From NCBI RefSeq assembly GCF_900112365.1, contig NZ_FOLQ01000007.1, positions 1-64,000 on the forward strand: a stretch of 64,000 bases of DNA, in the 5' to 3' direction. The DNA is from Spirosoma endophyticum (GTDB lineage Bacteria; Bacteroidota; Bacteroidia; Cytophagales; Spirosomataceae). The notes beneath the pieces were generated by a model. The model was not told where the DNA came from. It did no database searches and saw only the letters and a program-made list of their open reading frames with translations. Position numbers and translations under genes: made by a program. Below are positions 36,083 through 46,229 of the stretch, one piece after another; the first letter of the stretch is position 1, and each line of letters starts with the position of its first letter.

Positions 36083-39000
36083 ATGCCCGTTTGGCCTGAC
36101 ATACGGTTTCGATACGTTCTGCTTAGCGCAACGGCTGGCCTTTTTGGTGCGTCGGTCTGGTTGACGGCTTGCCATAAGTCAGTTGAAAAGCCCGTCGATA
36201 TTGTTGCGGCTGAAGTCAATTTACCTGAAAAAGTTGATTACAATCTCCACGTAAAGCCGATTCTGTCAGATCGCTGCTTTGTATGTCATGGCCCTGATAA
36301 AACAAAGCAGAAAGCTGGTTTACGGCTCGATACACCCGAAGGAGCCTATGAAGCGCTGGCGAAAAGTGGTCATACGGCCGTTGTGCCGGGCGATTTAGCC
36401 AACAGCGAATTGGTGAATCGTATCCTGAGCAAAGATCCTGAGCAAATTATGCCTACACCGGCATCGAACCTGACGCTGACACCTGAAGAAAAAGCGGTGC
36501 TTATGCGATGGATCGAGCAGGGGGCGGAGTATAGACAGCACTGGTCGCTGATTGCCCCAACGATGCCGAAAATCCCTAAAGTCAACGACGGGAAGTGGGT
36601 GAAAAATGACATTGATCGGTTTGTGCTGGCAAAGCAGGAAACCAAAAAACTGGGTCATGCACCCCAGGCCGATAAAACAACATTGCTTCGACGTGTGAGT
36701 CTTGACTTGACGGGACTGCCGCCAACGCCTGCCGAGGTCGATGCATTTCTGGCCGATAAATCCCCGAATGCGTACGAAAAAGTGGTTAACCGGCTTCTTA
36801 ATAGTCCACACTACGGTGAACGGCAAGCGGTCGAATGGCTCGACGTAGCGCGTTATGCCGATACGGATGGCTATCAGGACGATGGACTACGCACGATCTG
36901 GCCCTACCGCGACTGGGTTATCAAAGCCTTTAACCGCAATCTGTCTTTCGACCGTTTTGTTACGTGGCAACTGGCTGGCGATCTGTTGCCCAACCAGAAA
37001 GGTGGTCCATCGCTCCAGAATAGGCTCTTAGCAACGGCGTTCAACCGAAACCACCAGCAAAGTCAGGAAGGGGGAATTGTTGATGAAGAATATCGAACGG
37101 AATACGTAGCGGATCGGGTCAGTACGTTTGGCAAAGCGTTTTTAGGGCTCACGACGGAGTGCGCCCGTTGCCACGACCATAAATACGACCCAATCAGCCA
37201 AAAAGATTATTTCTCGCTGTATGCGTTCTTTAACAGCAACAACGAACGCGGCCAGATTCCCTACAATGGCGAGGCCTCGCCCACCATTACGTTGACAAGC
37301 CCAAAAACAGACGCGCAATTGAAATATATTCGTGAGAAATTGACGCCACTGGATCAAAAAATGAACGTCAACCGGCCCGACTATCAACAACGATTTGGAC
37401 CGTGGTTGGCGAAAGCAGAGCAAACGCCGACTCAACCAGAACTTGGTTTATTGGCGCATTATACATTTGACGAAGCCGACCGTACCGATATTAAAGCGTA
37501 TGTGAAAGCGGAGAACGAAAAAAAGAAACTGGAAGACGAAAAGCGCAAAAAAGAGGCTGAGAAGTGGGAGAAACTAGGCAAGAAAAAGCCGGAAGAGAAA
37601 AAGGTTGTTAAGCCTAAAACTAAAGAGGAGTTATTGAAAGATCCGCGGAATGCGTTTGTGAATGAAGTCAACGACACCATTCCGGCCCGATTGGGTGGCG
37701 ATTCGGATAACTTACCCTACGCGGTGACGGGACGATTTGGCAACGCTCGTTTTCTGCCCGGCGACAGCTACATCAGCTTACCTTCTAATTTTGGTGCCTT
37801 TGAACAGAATCAGCCGTTTACGATCAGTAGCTGGTTTAAACTGACTAAAATAGGAAGAGCCTCCACCTTGCTTGGCCGTACCGCCGGACCAATGGATGGG
37901 CAGCGCGGTTACCAACTCGACTTACTGGCCGATGGTCGCCTGAAGCTGATGCTGAGTCATGTCTGGCCGGCTAACGCACTCGACATCGAATCGATTGATA
38001 AAGTGCCTATTAATCAATGGTTTCAGGTTGCCTTTACCTATAACGGACTAGCTCGCGCCAATGGGCTGGCGTTGTATCTGAACGGCAAACCCATGCGGGC
38101 ACGAGTCATTACCGACAATCTTCAGCACAGCATCGTGTACGGCAAAAACCGCACGCACTGGGTTCAGCATCCGTTCTACATTGGCCGGATGCATGACTAT
38201 TACTACAAGGATTTTTCGGTCGATGAACTCCGTATCTACAACCGTTGCCTGACACCCCTCGAAATACCCAGACTGGCGGGTAACCCCGACGGCGTGGCAG
38301 CGGCTTTACAAACACCTGTCACAAAACGGACGCCCGCGCAACGAGTCGGATTGTATACGTACTACGTGACGACACACGACTCCACGTATCAGAAAGCCTT
38401 TGCCGAGTCAATGAAATTGCGGGGTGAGCAACTGATGTTATACACGAATTCCGATCAGGTTATGGTGATGCAGGAACGTAGCAAACCGCGCGAAACGCAC
38501 CTGCTCAACCGGGGTGTTTATGACGCGCCGGGTGAAGTAGTGACACCCGCTGTTCTGCATAGTATGACGCCAATGCCCGAAGATTTTCCCAAAAATCGGC
38601 TTGGGTTGGCGAAGTGGCTCTTGCTGCCCGACAATCCGCTGTTTGGTCGGGTTATGGTCAACCGGTTCTGGCAGCAGTATTTCGGACAGGGAATTGCTAA
38701 GAATAGTGACGATTTTGGAAACCAAGGTGCGTTGCCAAGTCATCCCGAATTGCTGGATTATCTGGCCATAAAATTCCGGCAGACAGGCTGGAATACAAAG
38801 GAAATGCACAAACTGATCGTGATGTCGGCTACGTATCAGCAATCGTCCAGCGTTCCGGAAAAAGCACGGGAAGCGGATTTCGACAACACGTTCCTGACGC
38901 GTGGCGCCAGTTACCGGATGTCAGCCGAGCAAGTGCGCGATAACGCCCTGGCCGCGAGTGGTTTGCTAACACAACGGATTGGCGGACCGAGCGTGCGCCC

Positions 39001-39577
39001 TTATCAACCCGCTGGTATCTGGGAAGCGCTGGCGACCCGTAACGCTGTCAAATACGTGCAGAGTAAGGGCGATAGCCTCTATCGCCGGTCGATGTACACG
39101 ATTTGGAAACGCTCGTCGCCTGCACCGATGATGCTTAATTTCGACGCAGCCGAGCGGCATACATGCATCGTTAAACGACAGAAAACCAGTACGCCTTTAC
39201 AGGCGCTCGTCACGCTTAACGACCCACAATTCGTAGAAGCCGCGCGAGTACTGGCCCAAAAGGTAGTTGGTCAGGCTGGCGCATCAGCGACTACGTCCGG
39301 GAGTGAAAAGAAAGGACTGCTTTTTCCGGAAGCAGTCGTCCAGGCTACGTTCAAAGCGGTTATTAGTCGTCCGGCCCGGCCAGAAGAAGTGATGGTCATA
39401 AAACAGCTTTATGCGCATGAGTTAGCTGATTTTAAAAAGAATCCCGAGCGGGCCCTGGAGTTAGTGTCAGTCGGTGAATATCCTGTTGACAAAAAACTCG
39501 ATCTGGCGGAGTTAGCGGCCTGGACAGTAGTGACAAGTACAATTATGAATTTCGACGAAGCAATTATAAAGAGGTAA
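36083..39577 (+). CDS. PSCyt1-DUF1549-LamG-DUF1553 lipoprotein
   Basis: The 1164-residue protein starts at ATG 36083. A hydrophobic segment ends in the lipobox LTAC, so it is probably a lipoprotein. Domains in order: PSCyt1 c-haem (CFVCH near residue 65), DUF1549/PSCyt2 (EWLDVARYADTDGYQDDG and CARCHDHKYDPI), a Lys/Glu-rich helix (about 470-530), a LamG-like carbohydrate-binding jelly roll (FTISSWFKLTKIGR, ALYLNGKPM), and DUF1553/PSD1 (RVMVNRFWQQYFGQGI through TPLQALVTLNDPQFVEAARVLA). A longer frame begins with TTG 36023. The fusion is typical of Planctomycetes, where such genes accompany sulfatases and glycan degradation. Confidence 0.88.
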   Translation: MPVWPDIRFRYVLLSATAGLFGASVWLTACHKSVEKPVDIVAAEVNLPEKVDYNLHVKPILSDRCFVCHGPDKTKQKAGLRLDTPEGAYEALAKSGHTAVVPGDLANSELVNRILSKDPEQIMPTPASNLTLTPEEKAVLMRWIEQGAEYRQHWSLIAPTMPKIPKVNDGKWVKNDIDRFVLAKQETKKLGHAPQADKTTLLRRVSLDLTGLPPTPAEVDAFLADKSPNAYEKVVNRLLNSPHYGERQAVEWLDVARYADTDGYQDDGLRTIWPYRDWVIKAFNRNLSFDRFVTWQLAGDLLPNQKGGPSLQNRLLATAFNRNHQQSQEGGIVDEEYRTEYVADRVSTFGKAFLGLTTECARCHDHKYDPISQKDYFSLYAFFNSNNERGQIPYNGEASPTITLTSPKTDAQLKYIREKLTPLDQKMNVNRPDYQQRFGPWLAKAEQTPTQPELGLLAHYTFDEADRTDIKAYVKAENEKKKLEDEKRKKEAEKWEKLGKKKPEEKKVVKPKTKEELLKDPRNAFVNEVNDTIPARLGGDSDNLPYAVTGRFGNARFLPGDSYISLPSNFGAFEQNQPFTISSWFKLTKIGRASTLLGRTAGPMDGQRGYQLDLLADGRLKLMLSHVWPANALDIESIDKVPINQWFQVAFTYNGLARANGLALYLNGKPMRARVITDNLQHSIVYGKNRTHWVQHPFYIGRMHDYYYKDFSVDELRIYNRCLTPLEIPRLAGNPDGVAAALQTPVTKRTPAQRVGLYTYYVTTHDSTYQKAFAESMKLRGEQLMLYTNSDQVMVMQERSKPRETHLLNRGVYDAPGEVVTPAVLHSMTPMPEDFPKNRLGLAKWLLLPDNPLFGRVMVNRFWQQYFGQGIAKNSDDFGNQGALPSHPELLDYLAIKFRQTGWNTKEMHKLIVMSATYQQSSSVPEKAREADFDNTFLTRGASYRMSAEQVRDNALAASGLLTQRIGGPSVRPYQPAGIWEALATRNAVKYVQSKGDSLYRRSMYTIWKRSSPAPMMLNFDAAERHTCIVKRQKTSTPLQALVTLNDPQFVEAARVLAQKVVGQAGASATTSGSEKKGLLFPEAVVQATFKAVISRPARPEEVMVIKQLYAHELADFKKNPERALELVSVGEYPVDKKLDLAELAAWTVVTSTIMNFDEAIIKR

Positions 39578-39581
39578 GTAA

Positions 39582-39638
39582 TAGTCGATAGTCGTCAGTC
39601 AATAGGACGGCTAACTATCGACTGACGACTATCGACTA
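39582..39638. repeat. TAGTCGATAGTCG-family hairpin before the DUF1501 gene
   Basis: TAGTCGATAGTCGTCAGTCA plus AATAG at 39582-39605 is inverted at 39615-39638 with 23 of 24 positions matching. It lies 5 bases after one stop codon and 3 bases before the next start. Confidence 0.9.
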
Positions 39639-39640
39639 CG

Positions 39641-41095
39641 ATGGATATTCAGGATGAAATACACGACCAGCTCAGCCGCCGGACCTTTCTGGGGCAAGCC
39701 AGTGCGGGCTTAGGTACGATTGCACTAGCGTCGCTGCTGAACCCCATAAATCTGTTTGCTGGAAACGTTGCGCCGGGCGGAAATCCGGCGGTAGGTAAAC
39801 CACACTTTCCTCCGAAAGCGAAGCGGGTTATTTATCTGTTTCAAAGTGGGGCTCCTTCGCAGCTGGAGTTATTCGACTATAAACCGAAACTCGAAGCGAT
39901 GTGGGGGCAGGATTTGCCCGAATCAGTACGTAATGGGCAGCGGTTGACGGGTATGAGTGCTGGGCAGAGCCGGTTTCCACTGGCCGCTTCGAAATACAAA
40001 TTTGCGCAGTACGGCCCGGGGCAGATGTGGTTGAGTGAACTACTACCCCACACGGCCAGCATTGCTGGAGATCTTACATTTATCCGGTCACTAAATACGG
40101 AGGCAATTAACCACGATCCTGCCGTTACGTTCTTCCAGACCGGTAGCCAGCAGGCCGGACGGCCTTCGTTTGGCTCCTGGGTGAGTTATGGTTTAGGCTC
40201 TGACAATCAGAATATGCCTGCTTTCGTTGTGCTGCTTTCCAAGGGACGTAATGGCGATCAACCCCTTTACGCTAAGTTGTGGAGTAATGGTTTCCTGCCG
40301 TCGGTGCATCAGGGCGTCGTATTTCGGTCCGGGCCAGACCCTGTTTATTACCTCAACAATCCGCCGGGTATTGACAAAACCAGTCGGCGACGGATGCTCG
40401 ATTGCCTGACGAAACTCCATCATGAGCAATATAAACACATACTGGACCCAGAAATTAATAATCGGATGGCGCAGTACGAAATGGCTTATCGCATGCAGGC
40501 ATCGGTACCCGAAACACTCGACATCTCGAAAGAACCAGACTATATTTTCGATATGTACGGACCCGATAGTCGCAAACCCGGTACGTTCGCGGCCAACTGC
40601 CTGCTGGCCCGTAAGCTGGTCGAAAAAGATGTGAAATTTGTTCAGTTATACCATCAGGGCTGGGATCAGCATGGCAACCTGCCCAATGATATCAAAACGC
40701 AGGCGAAAAGCGTCGATCAGCCGTCGGCCGCGCTTATTATGGATTTGAAACAGCGCGGTTTACTGGACGATACGTTGGTTATCTGGGGGGGCGAGTTTGG
40801 ACGCGGTAGTTATTCGCAGGGCAAACTGACCAAGGATAACTATGGTCGGGATCACCACCCACGGGCATTTTCGGTCTGGATGGCGGGCGCCGGGGTTAAA
40901 AAGGGGCTGGTTTATGGCGAAACCGATGAGTTTGGCTACAACATCATCAAAGATCCGGTTCATGTACACGATTTTCAGGCAACGCTGCTGCACCTGCTTG
41001 GCGTTGATCATGAAAAACTCACCTTCAAAAGCCAGGGCCGACGCTATCGCCTGACCGATGTACATGGTAAAGTGGTGAAGTCGTTACTGGCCTGA
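39641..41095 (+). CDS. DUF1501 protein with Tat signal
   Basis: The 484-residue protein has a twin-arginine signal (SRRTFLGQASAGLGTIALASLL) and the DUF1501 pattern of the alkaline phosphatase superfamily: IYLFQSGAPSQLELFDYKP, INHDPAVTFFQTGSQQAGRPSFGSWVSYGLG, a metal-binding QLYHQGWDQHGNLP, and VIWGGEFGRG with DHHPRAFSVWMAGAGVK. It is coupled to the preceding DUF1553 gene, the usual pair. It is probably a periplasmic sulfatase-like hydrolase of unknown substrate. Confidence 0.88.
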   Translation: MDIQDEIHDQLSRRTFLGQASAGLGTIALASLLNPINLFAGNVAPGGNPAVGKPHFPPKAKRVIYLFQSGAPSQLELFDYKPKLEAMWGQDLPESVRNGQRLTGMSAGQSRFPLAASKYKFAQYGPGQMWLSELLPHTASIAGDLTFIRSLNTEAINHDPAVTFFQTGSQQAGRPSFGSWVSYGLGSDNQNMPAFVVLLSKGRNGDQPLYAKLWSNGFLPSVHQGVVFRSGPDPVYYLNNPPGIDKTSRRRMLDCLTKLHHEQYKHILDPEINNRMAQYEMAYRMQASVPETLDISKEPDYIFDMYGPDSRKPGTFAANCLLARKLVEKDVKFVQLYHQGWDQHGNLPNDIKTQAKSVDQPSAALIMDLKQRGLLDDTLVIWGGEFGRGSYSQGKLTKDNYGRDHHPRAFSVWMAGAGVKKGLVYGETDEFGYNIIKDPVHVHDFQATLLHLLGVDHEKLTFKSQGRRYRLTDVHGKVVKSLLA

Positions 41096-41121
41096 TTGCC
41101 ATAGACCATAGATAGCATAAA

Positions 41122-41160
41122 AAAGCCGGGCAGACTTTCGAGTCCACCCGGCTTTCGCTT
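41122..41160. terminator. Bidirectional terminator
   Basis: AAAGCCGGG (41122-41130) pairs with CCCGGCTTT (41147-41155); an inner GACT-TTCG-AGTC stem has a stable TTCG loop. It separates the convergent DUF1501 and nuclease genes. Confidence 0.85.
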
Positions 41161-41170
41161 TTATAAGTAC

Positions 41171-44100
41171 CTATTTATCAAAATAATCAATCACATCCGC
41201 ATCCGAATTGTTATTGATCTTCACCTCACCACCATTACCGCCAACAACAGTTGTGCTTAGGCTTAAGCTCCCCTTTGTCGACCCTGGAGCTAACATCCCC
41301 GTTAAACCAAATGATTTCTTTCCCTTCCCGGCAATCACCACATTTGTGGTTAAGATATAGAAATTAGGATCTGTATTATTAAACGTCCAATCACTATTCT
41401 GTACTGTCTTTCCATTGATAAGGTCCGACGTTGGGTTAAAACTGAGGCTCACCAGTGGATCTTTGGTCACATAAACCGAAACTGGCCCGCTAGTAGGCAC
41501 CGGACTGAGTTCGAACACATCCACGACGACATTAAAGCTGCTGGTACCATACTGAACCGATGGACTGGCGAACATAATCGCCGTCAGATCAGGTGATGGA
41601 GCCAGATTTAACCCAATTAGTACAGGATCGTGATCTGACGATCGGAACGGATCTGCGCTATATAGATTGGCTTGTTGTGCCACGCTTTTATTTTCCGTAT
41701 TGTAGTCCAGTATACTAGGCTCATCGGCGTTAATATGCCATTTTTCAGCACCGGTAACCTGTGTCGCCAGGCTACCAGTTCCCAGCGCGTGGTCGAGCGC
41801 ACCAACCTGCCCATCGAATACGTAGGAGTAGGTTGTAGTAGGCAGCAGGTTTCCATAACCATTGCTTGCCAGAGAAGTAATAGGATCTTCCATGGCGTAG
41901 GAATTCAAGTCGCCCAGAATCAGGTAGTCGGGATCGTTCGTTTTGGTTGGTTTTGTAGCTAACCACGCGGCTAACTCCTGTGCCTGACGCGTACGTGTAC
42001 CATTGAAAGCGCCCTGTCCATCGTTAATATCCGCGTCGCCTGCGCCAGCGTTACCGGAGCCTTTGGATTTGAAGTGGTTAACAACGACTGTAACAATCCC
42101 ACCGGTTGCAATTTCCTGAAAGGTTTGTGCCAGCGGTTGACGACCAACTGCTGTAAATGTGCTACTTACGAGACTGGTTGCGCTCCCTACCGGACTCACT
42201 ACCCCAGGTTTGTAAATCATGCCTACTGTAATGACGTCGCTGGCTATGCTAACGCCTGGATTGACAAACGTGTAGGAAGTCGTACCCGCTAACGTATTAA
42301 GTCCATTCACTAAATCCTGAATAGCGCTGGCTGAACCATATCCATCGTTCTCTACCTCCATCAGACCAATAACGTCAGCACCTGACGTGAACAGGTTCTG
42401 AAGCACTTTGGTCCGTTGACGTGTAAACTCATTCAGGTTAGTAGCTCCGCGTGACGTTGGGAAGCCGCCAGCCGAACCCTCCTGACCTGTGCCATTTCCG
42501 TTAAAGTAGTTTAGTACGTTGGCGCTGGCCACTTTAAGCGTGCCACCTACCGCAGGAGGAGATGTAGGACGAACGTTTGTTGGCAGGAAATTAACGCCCG
42601 TATTCAATTGTAAGCGGTATCCCTCGAAACGTTCATCTAACACGGTCGTAATGCTGGCTATTTCATCACCACCCCGTAGCGTGTTGGTTGCACTTAAGGG
42701 CTGTCCACCCCGGCCAAATGGAACTGGGTCAGGATACGAAACGCTGCTGCCATCGTCCAGAATAATTTTCCGTTTGGCAAGCTCCGCCAGATAAGCTGGA
42801 TAGCCTGATACACTAGGTGCGTTGTATTGCGTATACTGGTCGAGTCGGGCATCGGTGCCGACTACATTGGTCGCTCCGGTAGCGGATACAACAATCTGGC
42901 CATACTGACCCAATTGAAAATATTCCGTTACGGCTAGATTTCCCGTTGCCGCGCCCATCGTCACCAGCATACCTTCATAAGCCTCAAGATCCGATACGTT
43001 ATTAATAGGAAGGTTGACAACAGTAGGTGTAGGCAACGTACCAGGTCCCTGATTAACGACGCTAAGAAGGCTTGCCAATTCGGTTAAGCTGCTTGTGTTA
43101 GCGCCAGATGTACTTACAAATTCAAGAACAGTGCCTGTTACTTTCACTTTGTCCCCTTCATTCCCGGTGAAGAGGCCAGCCGGATCAAAAACGAATATAG
43201 CTTCCGATGTAAGCGGGTTGGCATCGGCATCGGCATCTTCCTCCTGCACATAAAATCCATTAAGCTTCGCCGATCCCAAAAACTTCCGCGTCACTATACC
43301 TTCGATAGCCAGGGTGGTATTATAGGTTGGATTAAAAGCAAGGCCCGTTCCCTGAATATCATGAATTTTGACCGTAACAACGGGTGGGGCAATCGTGAAG
43401 GAAAAGGAAAAATCACTGGCCATGTTATCTGTTGTCCCATCCTGATCCGCTATCTGTGCCGCTAGTGCCGTTACGGTTACGGTTTCGGAATCCGTAAAAT
43501 CGGTATCAGGATTCAGCGTATAGCTGGTTGGTCCGCCCGTAAGCGCGAAGGTATGTGGTCCACTCGTTGAACCAGTGATAGTAAAAGCAGACGATGGTGC
43601 AGTTACTGGTTCCGAAAACGTAAGGCTAATGTTGCTGGTAGCTGCTATGTAGGTTGCTGAATTGGCTGGAGTTGTGCTTGTTACCGTTGGCGCGATGTCA
43701 GCTGTAGGGGCAACTGAGCCAAAGAGTGTAACATCATCCACTCGAAACGTGCCTGTCGATGCGGACGCCGAGCCATTGATAGCCGTAGAACCATAGGGGT
43801 AAAATCTGAATGTAACAGTTCCGCCATCAATTGTAGTGATAGGCGACGTAAATGTCCAGCTCAACGCTGTACCAGAAGAGGGTGTCGAAGAGGTCGTACT
43901 ATTGACCCTTGTAACAAAGTTGTCGGTACTATACGACACGAGCAATGAATTAGGTGCCGTGTTACTTCCTTGTCGAAAAAAAGAAAGAGAAGTTAAATTT
44001 AGTGCATAGCCACTGTTAGCCTTGATACTAAATTCAATATACTTTGTGTCATCTGGGGATGATGTAAGATTTAGTCCGGTACTACTGAACACATTTGCCG

Positions 44101-44353
44101 TGTTAGAACACGAAACATTGTTTCTGGTGAACGGTGTAGCTGTAACGTTTGGTGAAGTAGATGTAAATGAATTACCTGGCTGAGAATAAGTGGGGCTACA
44201 AACGGCCGTGGTTTGAAACGTATTTGTAATTAACTGGGCATAAGCTGCATCGGTCGTCAAGCTCACGATGGCTAGAGCCAGAAAAGTGTAGATAATTTTT
44301 AAATGTTTCTGCGGTTTATGTACTGTTTGCCAAATGGAGTAAGCCTGCTTCAT
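41171..44353 (-). CDS. ExeM/NucH-type extracellular nuclease with Ig-like domain
   Basis: The 1060-residue secreted protein has a signal peptide ending AYAQ. Regions in order: a beta-rich N-terminal part (about 45-210), a Big_5-type Ig domain (PTVTSTTPANSATYIAATSNISLTFSEPV), an OB-fold part (IHDIQGTGLAFNPTYNTTLAIEGIVTRKF), and a DNase I-like domain. The last shows KVASANVLNYF, VIGLMEVENDG, VVNHFKSKGSG, YLILGDLNSYAMEDPI and SSDHDPVLIGL, the catalytic set of the family. A final beta domain follows; I see no clear type IX sorting signal. It probably degrades extracellular DNA for nutrients or biofilm turnover. Confidence 0.88.
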   Translation of the reverse strand: MKQAYSIWQTVHKPQKHLKIIYTFLALAIVSLTTDAAYAQLITNTFQTTAVCSPTYSQPGNSFTSTSPNVTATPFTRNNVSCSNTANVFSSTGLNLTSSPDDTKYIEFSIKANSGYALNLTSLSFFRQGSNTAPNSLLVSYSTDNFVTRVNSTTSSTPSSGTALSWTFTSPITTIDGGTVTFRFYPYGSTAINGSASASTGTFRVDDVTLFGSVAPTADIAPTVTSTTPANSATYIAATSNISLTFSEPVTAPSSAFTITGSTSGPHTFALTGGPTSYTLNPDTDFTDSETVTVTALAAQIADQDGTTDNMASDFSFSFTIAPPVVTVKIHDIQGTGLAFNPTYNTTLAIEGIVTRKFLGSAKLNGFYVQEEDADADANPLTSEAIFVFDPAGLFTGNEGDKVKVTGTVLEFVSTSGANTSSLTELASLLSVVNQGPGTLPTPTVVNLPINNVSDLEAYEGMLVTMGAATGNLAVTEYFQLGQYGQIVVSATGATNVVGTDARLDQYTQYNAPSVSGYPAYLAELAKRKIILDDGSSVSYPDPVPFGRGGQPLSATNTLRGGDEIASITTVLDERFEGYRLQLNTGVNFLPTNVRPTSPPAVGGTLKVASANVLNYFNGNGTGQEGSAGGFPTSRGATNLNEFTRQRTKVLQNLFTSGADVIGLMEVENDGYGSASAIQDLVNGLNTLAGTTSYTFVNPGVSIASDVITVGMIYKPGVVSPVGSATSLVSSTFTAVGRQPLAQTFQEIATGGIVTVVVNHFKSKGSGNAGAGDADINDGQGAFNGTRTRQAQELAAWLATKPTKTNDPDYLILGDLNSYAMEDPITSLASNGYGNLLPTTTYSYVFDGQVGALDHALGTGSLATQVTGAEKWHINADEPSILDYNTENKSVAQQANLYSADPFRSSDHDPVLIGLNLAPSPDLTAIMFASPSVQYGTSSFNVVVDVFELSPVPTSGPVSVYVTKDPLVSLSFNPTSDLINGKTVQNSDWTFNNTDPNFYILTTNVVIAGKGKKSFGLTGMLAPGSTKGSLSLSTTVVGGNGGEVKINNNSDADVIDYFDK

Positions 44354-45050
44354 GTTTGTTTTGATTAAATTTTGTACTGTTGATTGAGTCGAAAAAAAGT
44401 AAGCGAAGGGTATGCGTAATTCCTTGAAAAAACTGAGCCTAGGCCATTAAAGAAGGAAAATACAGGCTAGTCATGAAAGAGAACCTGGTCAAACAGACTT
44501 TTTTACCAGAAGAAGTGATAAAAAATAAAGTAGTCTTTTGTGCATAAAAAATAGAAGTAAAAGAAGTTTATGACGGTTGATACTTATATCATCTATAAAG
44601 AAAATCAATAGTCACTCACATTGTTTCTTTTTTCGTGAAACAGCAGTTTATTCATATGAAAATTTAATAATTACTGGTTAAAATCCTAAAAATTAAGATA
44701 AAAGGAGTAAGAGGCCAATACTATTTTTAATTTAGCAATTGTATCATCCAAATGTCTAGCAAACGGCTTATGTCGTTGATTACCATTTAGTTTTAAATGA
44801 GATTCATTTGTCACAAAATTCACAACAATTGCTTTAGGATCATCTGATCTGTAGATGAAATTTGTGTTAACACTCACAACAATAAATCAAGTATTCGTGC
44901 GGATATAACTTGCCTGACAATTGGCAATAGTTTTGTTTATAGCTTATTTAAAGGACAAGTGCTCAATAGGATATAGCAAAGTTTCGGTACCTGACTACAT
45001 TCGCAGAAGTGCTTACTTTGCACAATCAAAGTTGATTCGAGTATTAGATT
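44354..45050. other. About 700-base AT-rich intergenic region
   Basis: This region lies between divergent nuclease and mscS genes and is clearly more AT-rich than its surroundings. It contains only weak short open frames, among them a 63-codon minus-strand frame at 44686-44877 that could be a relic, and no clear consensus promoter. No repeats or RNA genes were recognised. It may be a remnant of a lost gene or insertion. Confidence 0.4.
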
Positions 45051-46166
45051 ATGCAACAGCAATTAGATATATGGATACGAGCCATAGTCCGATGGTTTGG
45101 CTACGTACCGAACCGTGATCTGTCGGGATGGATATTGCTTATTATAGCCTTACTGCTGGGCCTGGCGGTCGATTTTGTGGTGACGCAACTAATTCGGTTT
45201 GTATCCCGTCGTCGTCCGTATCAGACGTTGGTATTGCTCAAATCACACGTTCGCTGGTCGTTCTGGGTATTCATGCCATCGCTGTTTTTCCTGTTGGCGA
45301 CCAACATTCAGTCAGAACGTTTCTTGCGTCGGCATCCGGTGGCCGACAAAGCCGCCGAGGTTTTATTTCTGATTGCCGCAACCTGGTTGATTGTTACGTT
45401 GCTGAAGGTTTCGGAATTGTTGCTTATCCGGGAATACGACACGACAAAGGATGTTAATTTATCGCAGCGGAAGTTTGTCACACAAGTACGGTTTGTCCGC
45501 CGAACCATAGCCATCGGGGTTATGATTATCGGGGCTTCCCTGTTGCTGATTGCCTTTCAGGGAAGTCGCAAAGTGGGATTAAGCGTCCTGACGTCGGCTG
45601 GGGTTGTGTCGGTCGTGATCGGTTTTGCCGCTCAGAAAACGCTGGCGAATCTGCTGGCCGGGATTCAGATTGCCTTTAATCAGCAGATTCGGTTAGACGA
45701 TGCCGTGGTCGTTGAGAAAGAGTGGGGACGTATCGAAGAAATCAACCTGACCAGTGTTATTGTCAGAATCTGGGATCGCCGTCGGTTGATTTTACCCATT
45801 ACCTATTTTGTTGAAACTCCGTTCGAAAACTGGACCCGTTCCGATGCGTCGATTACGGGCGCTGTTTTACTGTATCTTGATTATAACACGCCCGTCGATA
45901 AAATTCGGGAGAAAGCCCGTGAACTGGCTGAAAATGATCCACTCTGGACTGGCGACGTTTTTGCCGTTCAGGTGACTGATACGCAGCCGACTTGTATTGT
46001 CGTTCGGATTCTGGTGTCGGCACAGGATGCTCCTTCTGCGTTTGATCTACGTTGTCACATGCGCGAAAATCTCATCGCTTTTCTGCGCGACGAATACCCG
46101 CAGAGCCTGCCGCAAACCAGGTTAATGCTGGCTGAAGAGTTGAAACCAAAGGAAAACGAGGTGTAA
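45051..46166 (+). CDS. MscS-family mechanosensitive channel
   Basis: The 371-residue inner-membrane channel has four or five N-terminal hydrophobic helices. The pore helix region is GLSVLTSAGVVSVVIGFAAQKTLANLLAGIQIAFNQQIRLDDAVVVE, with the glycine/alanine packing typical of MscS TM3. The beta domain follows (GRIEEINLTSVIVRIWDRRRLILPITYF). Opens at high membrane tension on osmotic down-shock. Start ATG 45051. Confidence 0.92.
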   Translation: MQQQLDIWIRAIVRWFGYVPNRDLSGWILLIIALLLGLAVDFVVTQLIRFVSRRRPYQTLVLLKSHVRWSFWVFMPSLFFLLATNIQSERFLRRHPVADKAAEVLFLIAATWLIVTLLKVSELLLIREYDTTKDVNLSQRKFVTQVRFVRRTIAIGVMIIGASLLLIAFQGSRKVGLSVLTSAGVVSVVIGFAAQKTLANLLAGIQIAFNQQIRLDDAVVVEKEWGRIEEINLTSVIVRIWDRRRLILPITYFVETPFENWTRSDASITGAVLLYLDYNTPVDKIREKARELAENDPLWTGDVFAVQVTDTQPTCIVVRILVSAQDAPSAFDLRCHMRENLIAFLRDEYPQSLPQTRLMLAEELKPKENEV

Positions 46167-46176
46167 TGTGGGAAAC

Positions 46177-46213
46177 TAAACATCCCGAAAGCTTTGAACT
46201 TTTGGGATGTTTA
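46177..46213. terminator. Hairpin between mscS and glpK
   Basis: TAAACATCCCGAAAG and CTTTTGGGATGTTTA pair at 14 of 15 positions around a 7-base loop (46177-46191, 46199-46213), between convergent genes. Confidence 0.75.
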
Positions 46214-46229
46214 AAAGTAGGTGGGCCAA

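Noticed and set aside
44686..44877. 63-codon minus-strand frame in the AT-rich gap
   Set aside because: Non-ATG start, no recognisable domain, low-complexity composition; at best a relic.
44921..45118. 65-codon plus-strand frame
   Set aside because: Overlaps the well-supported mscS start in another frame.
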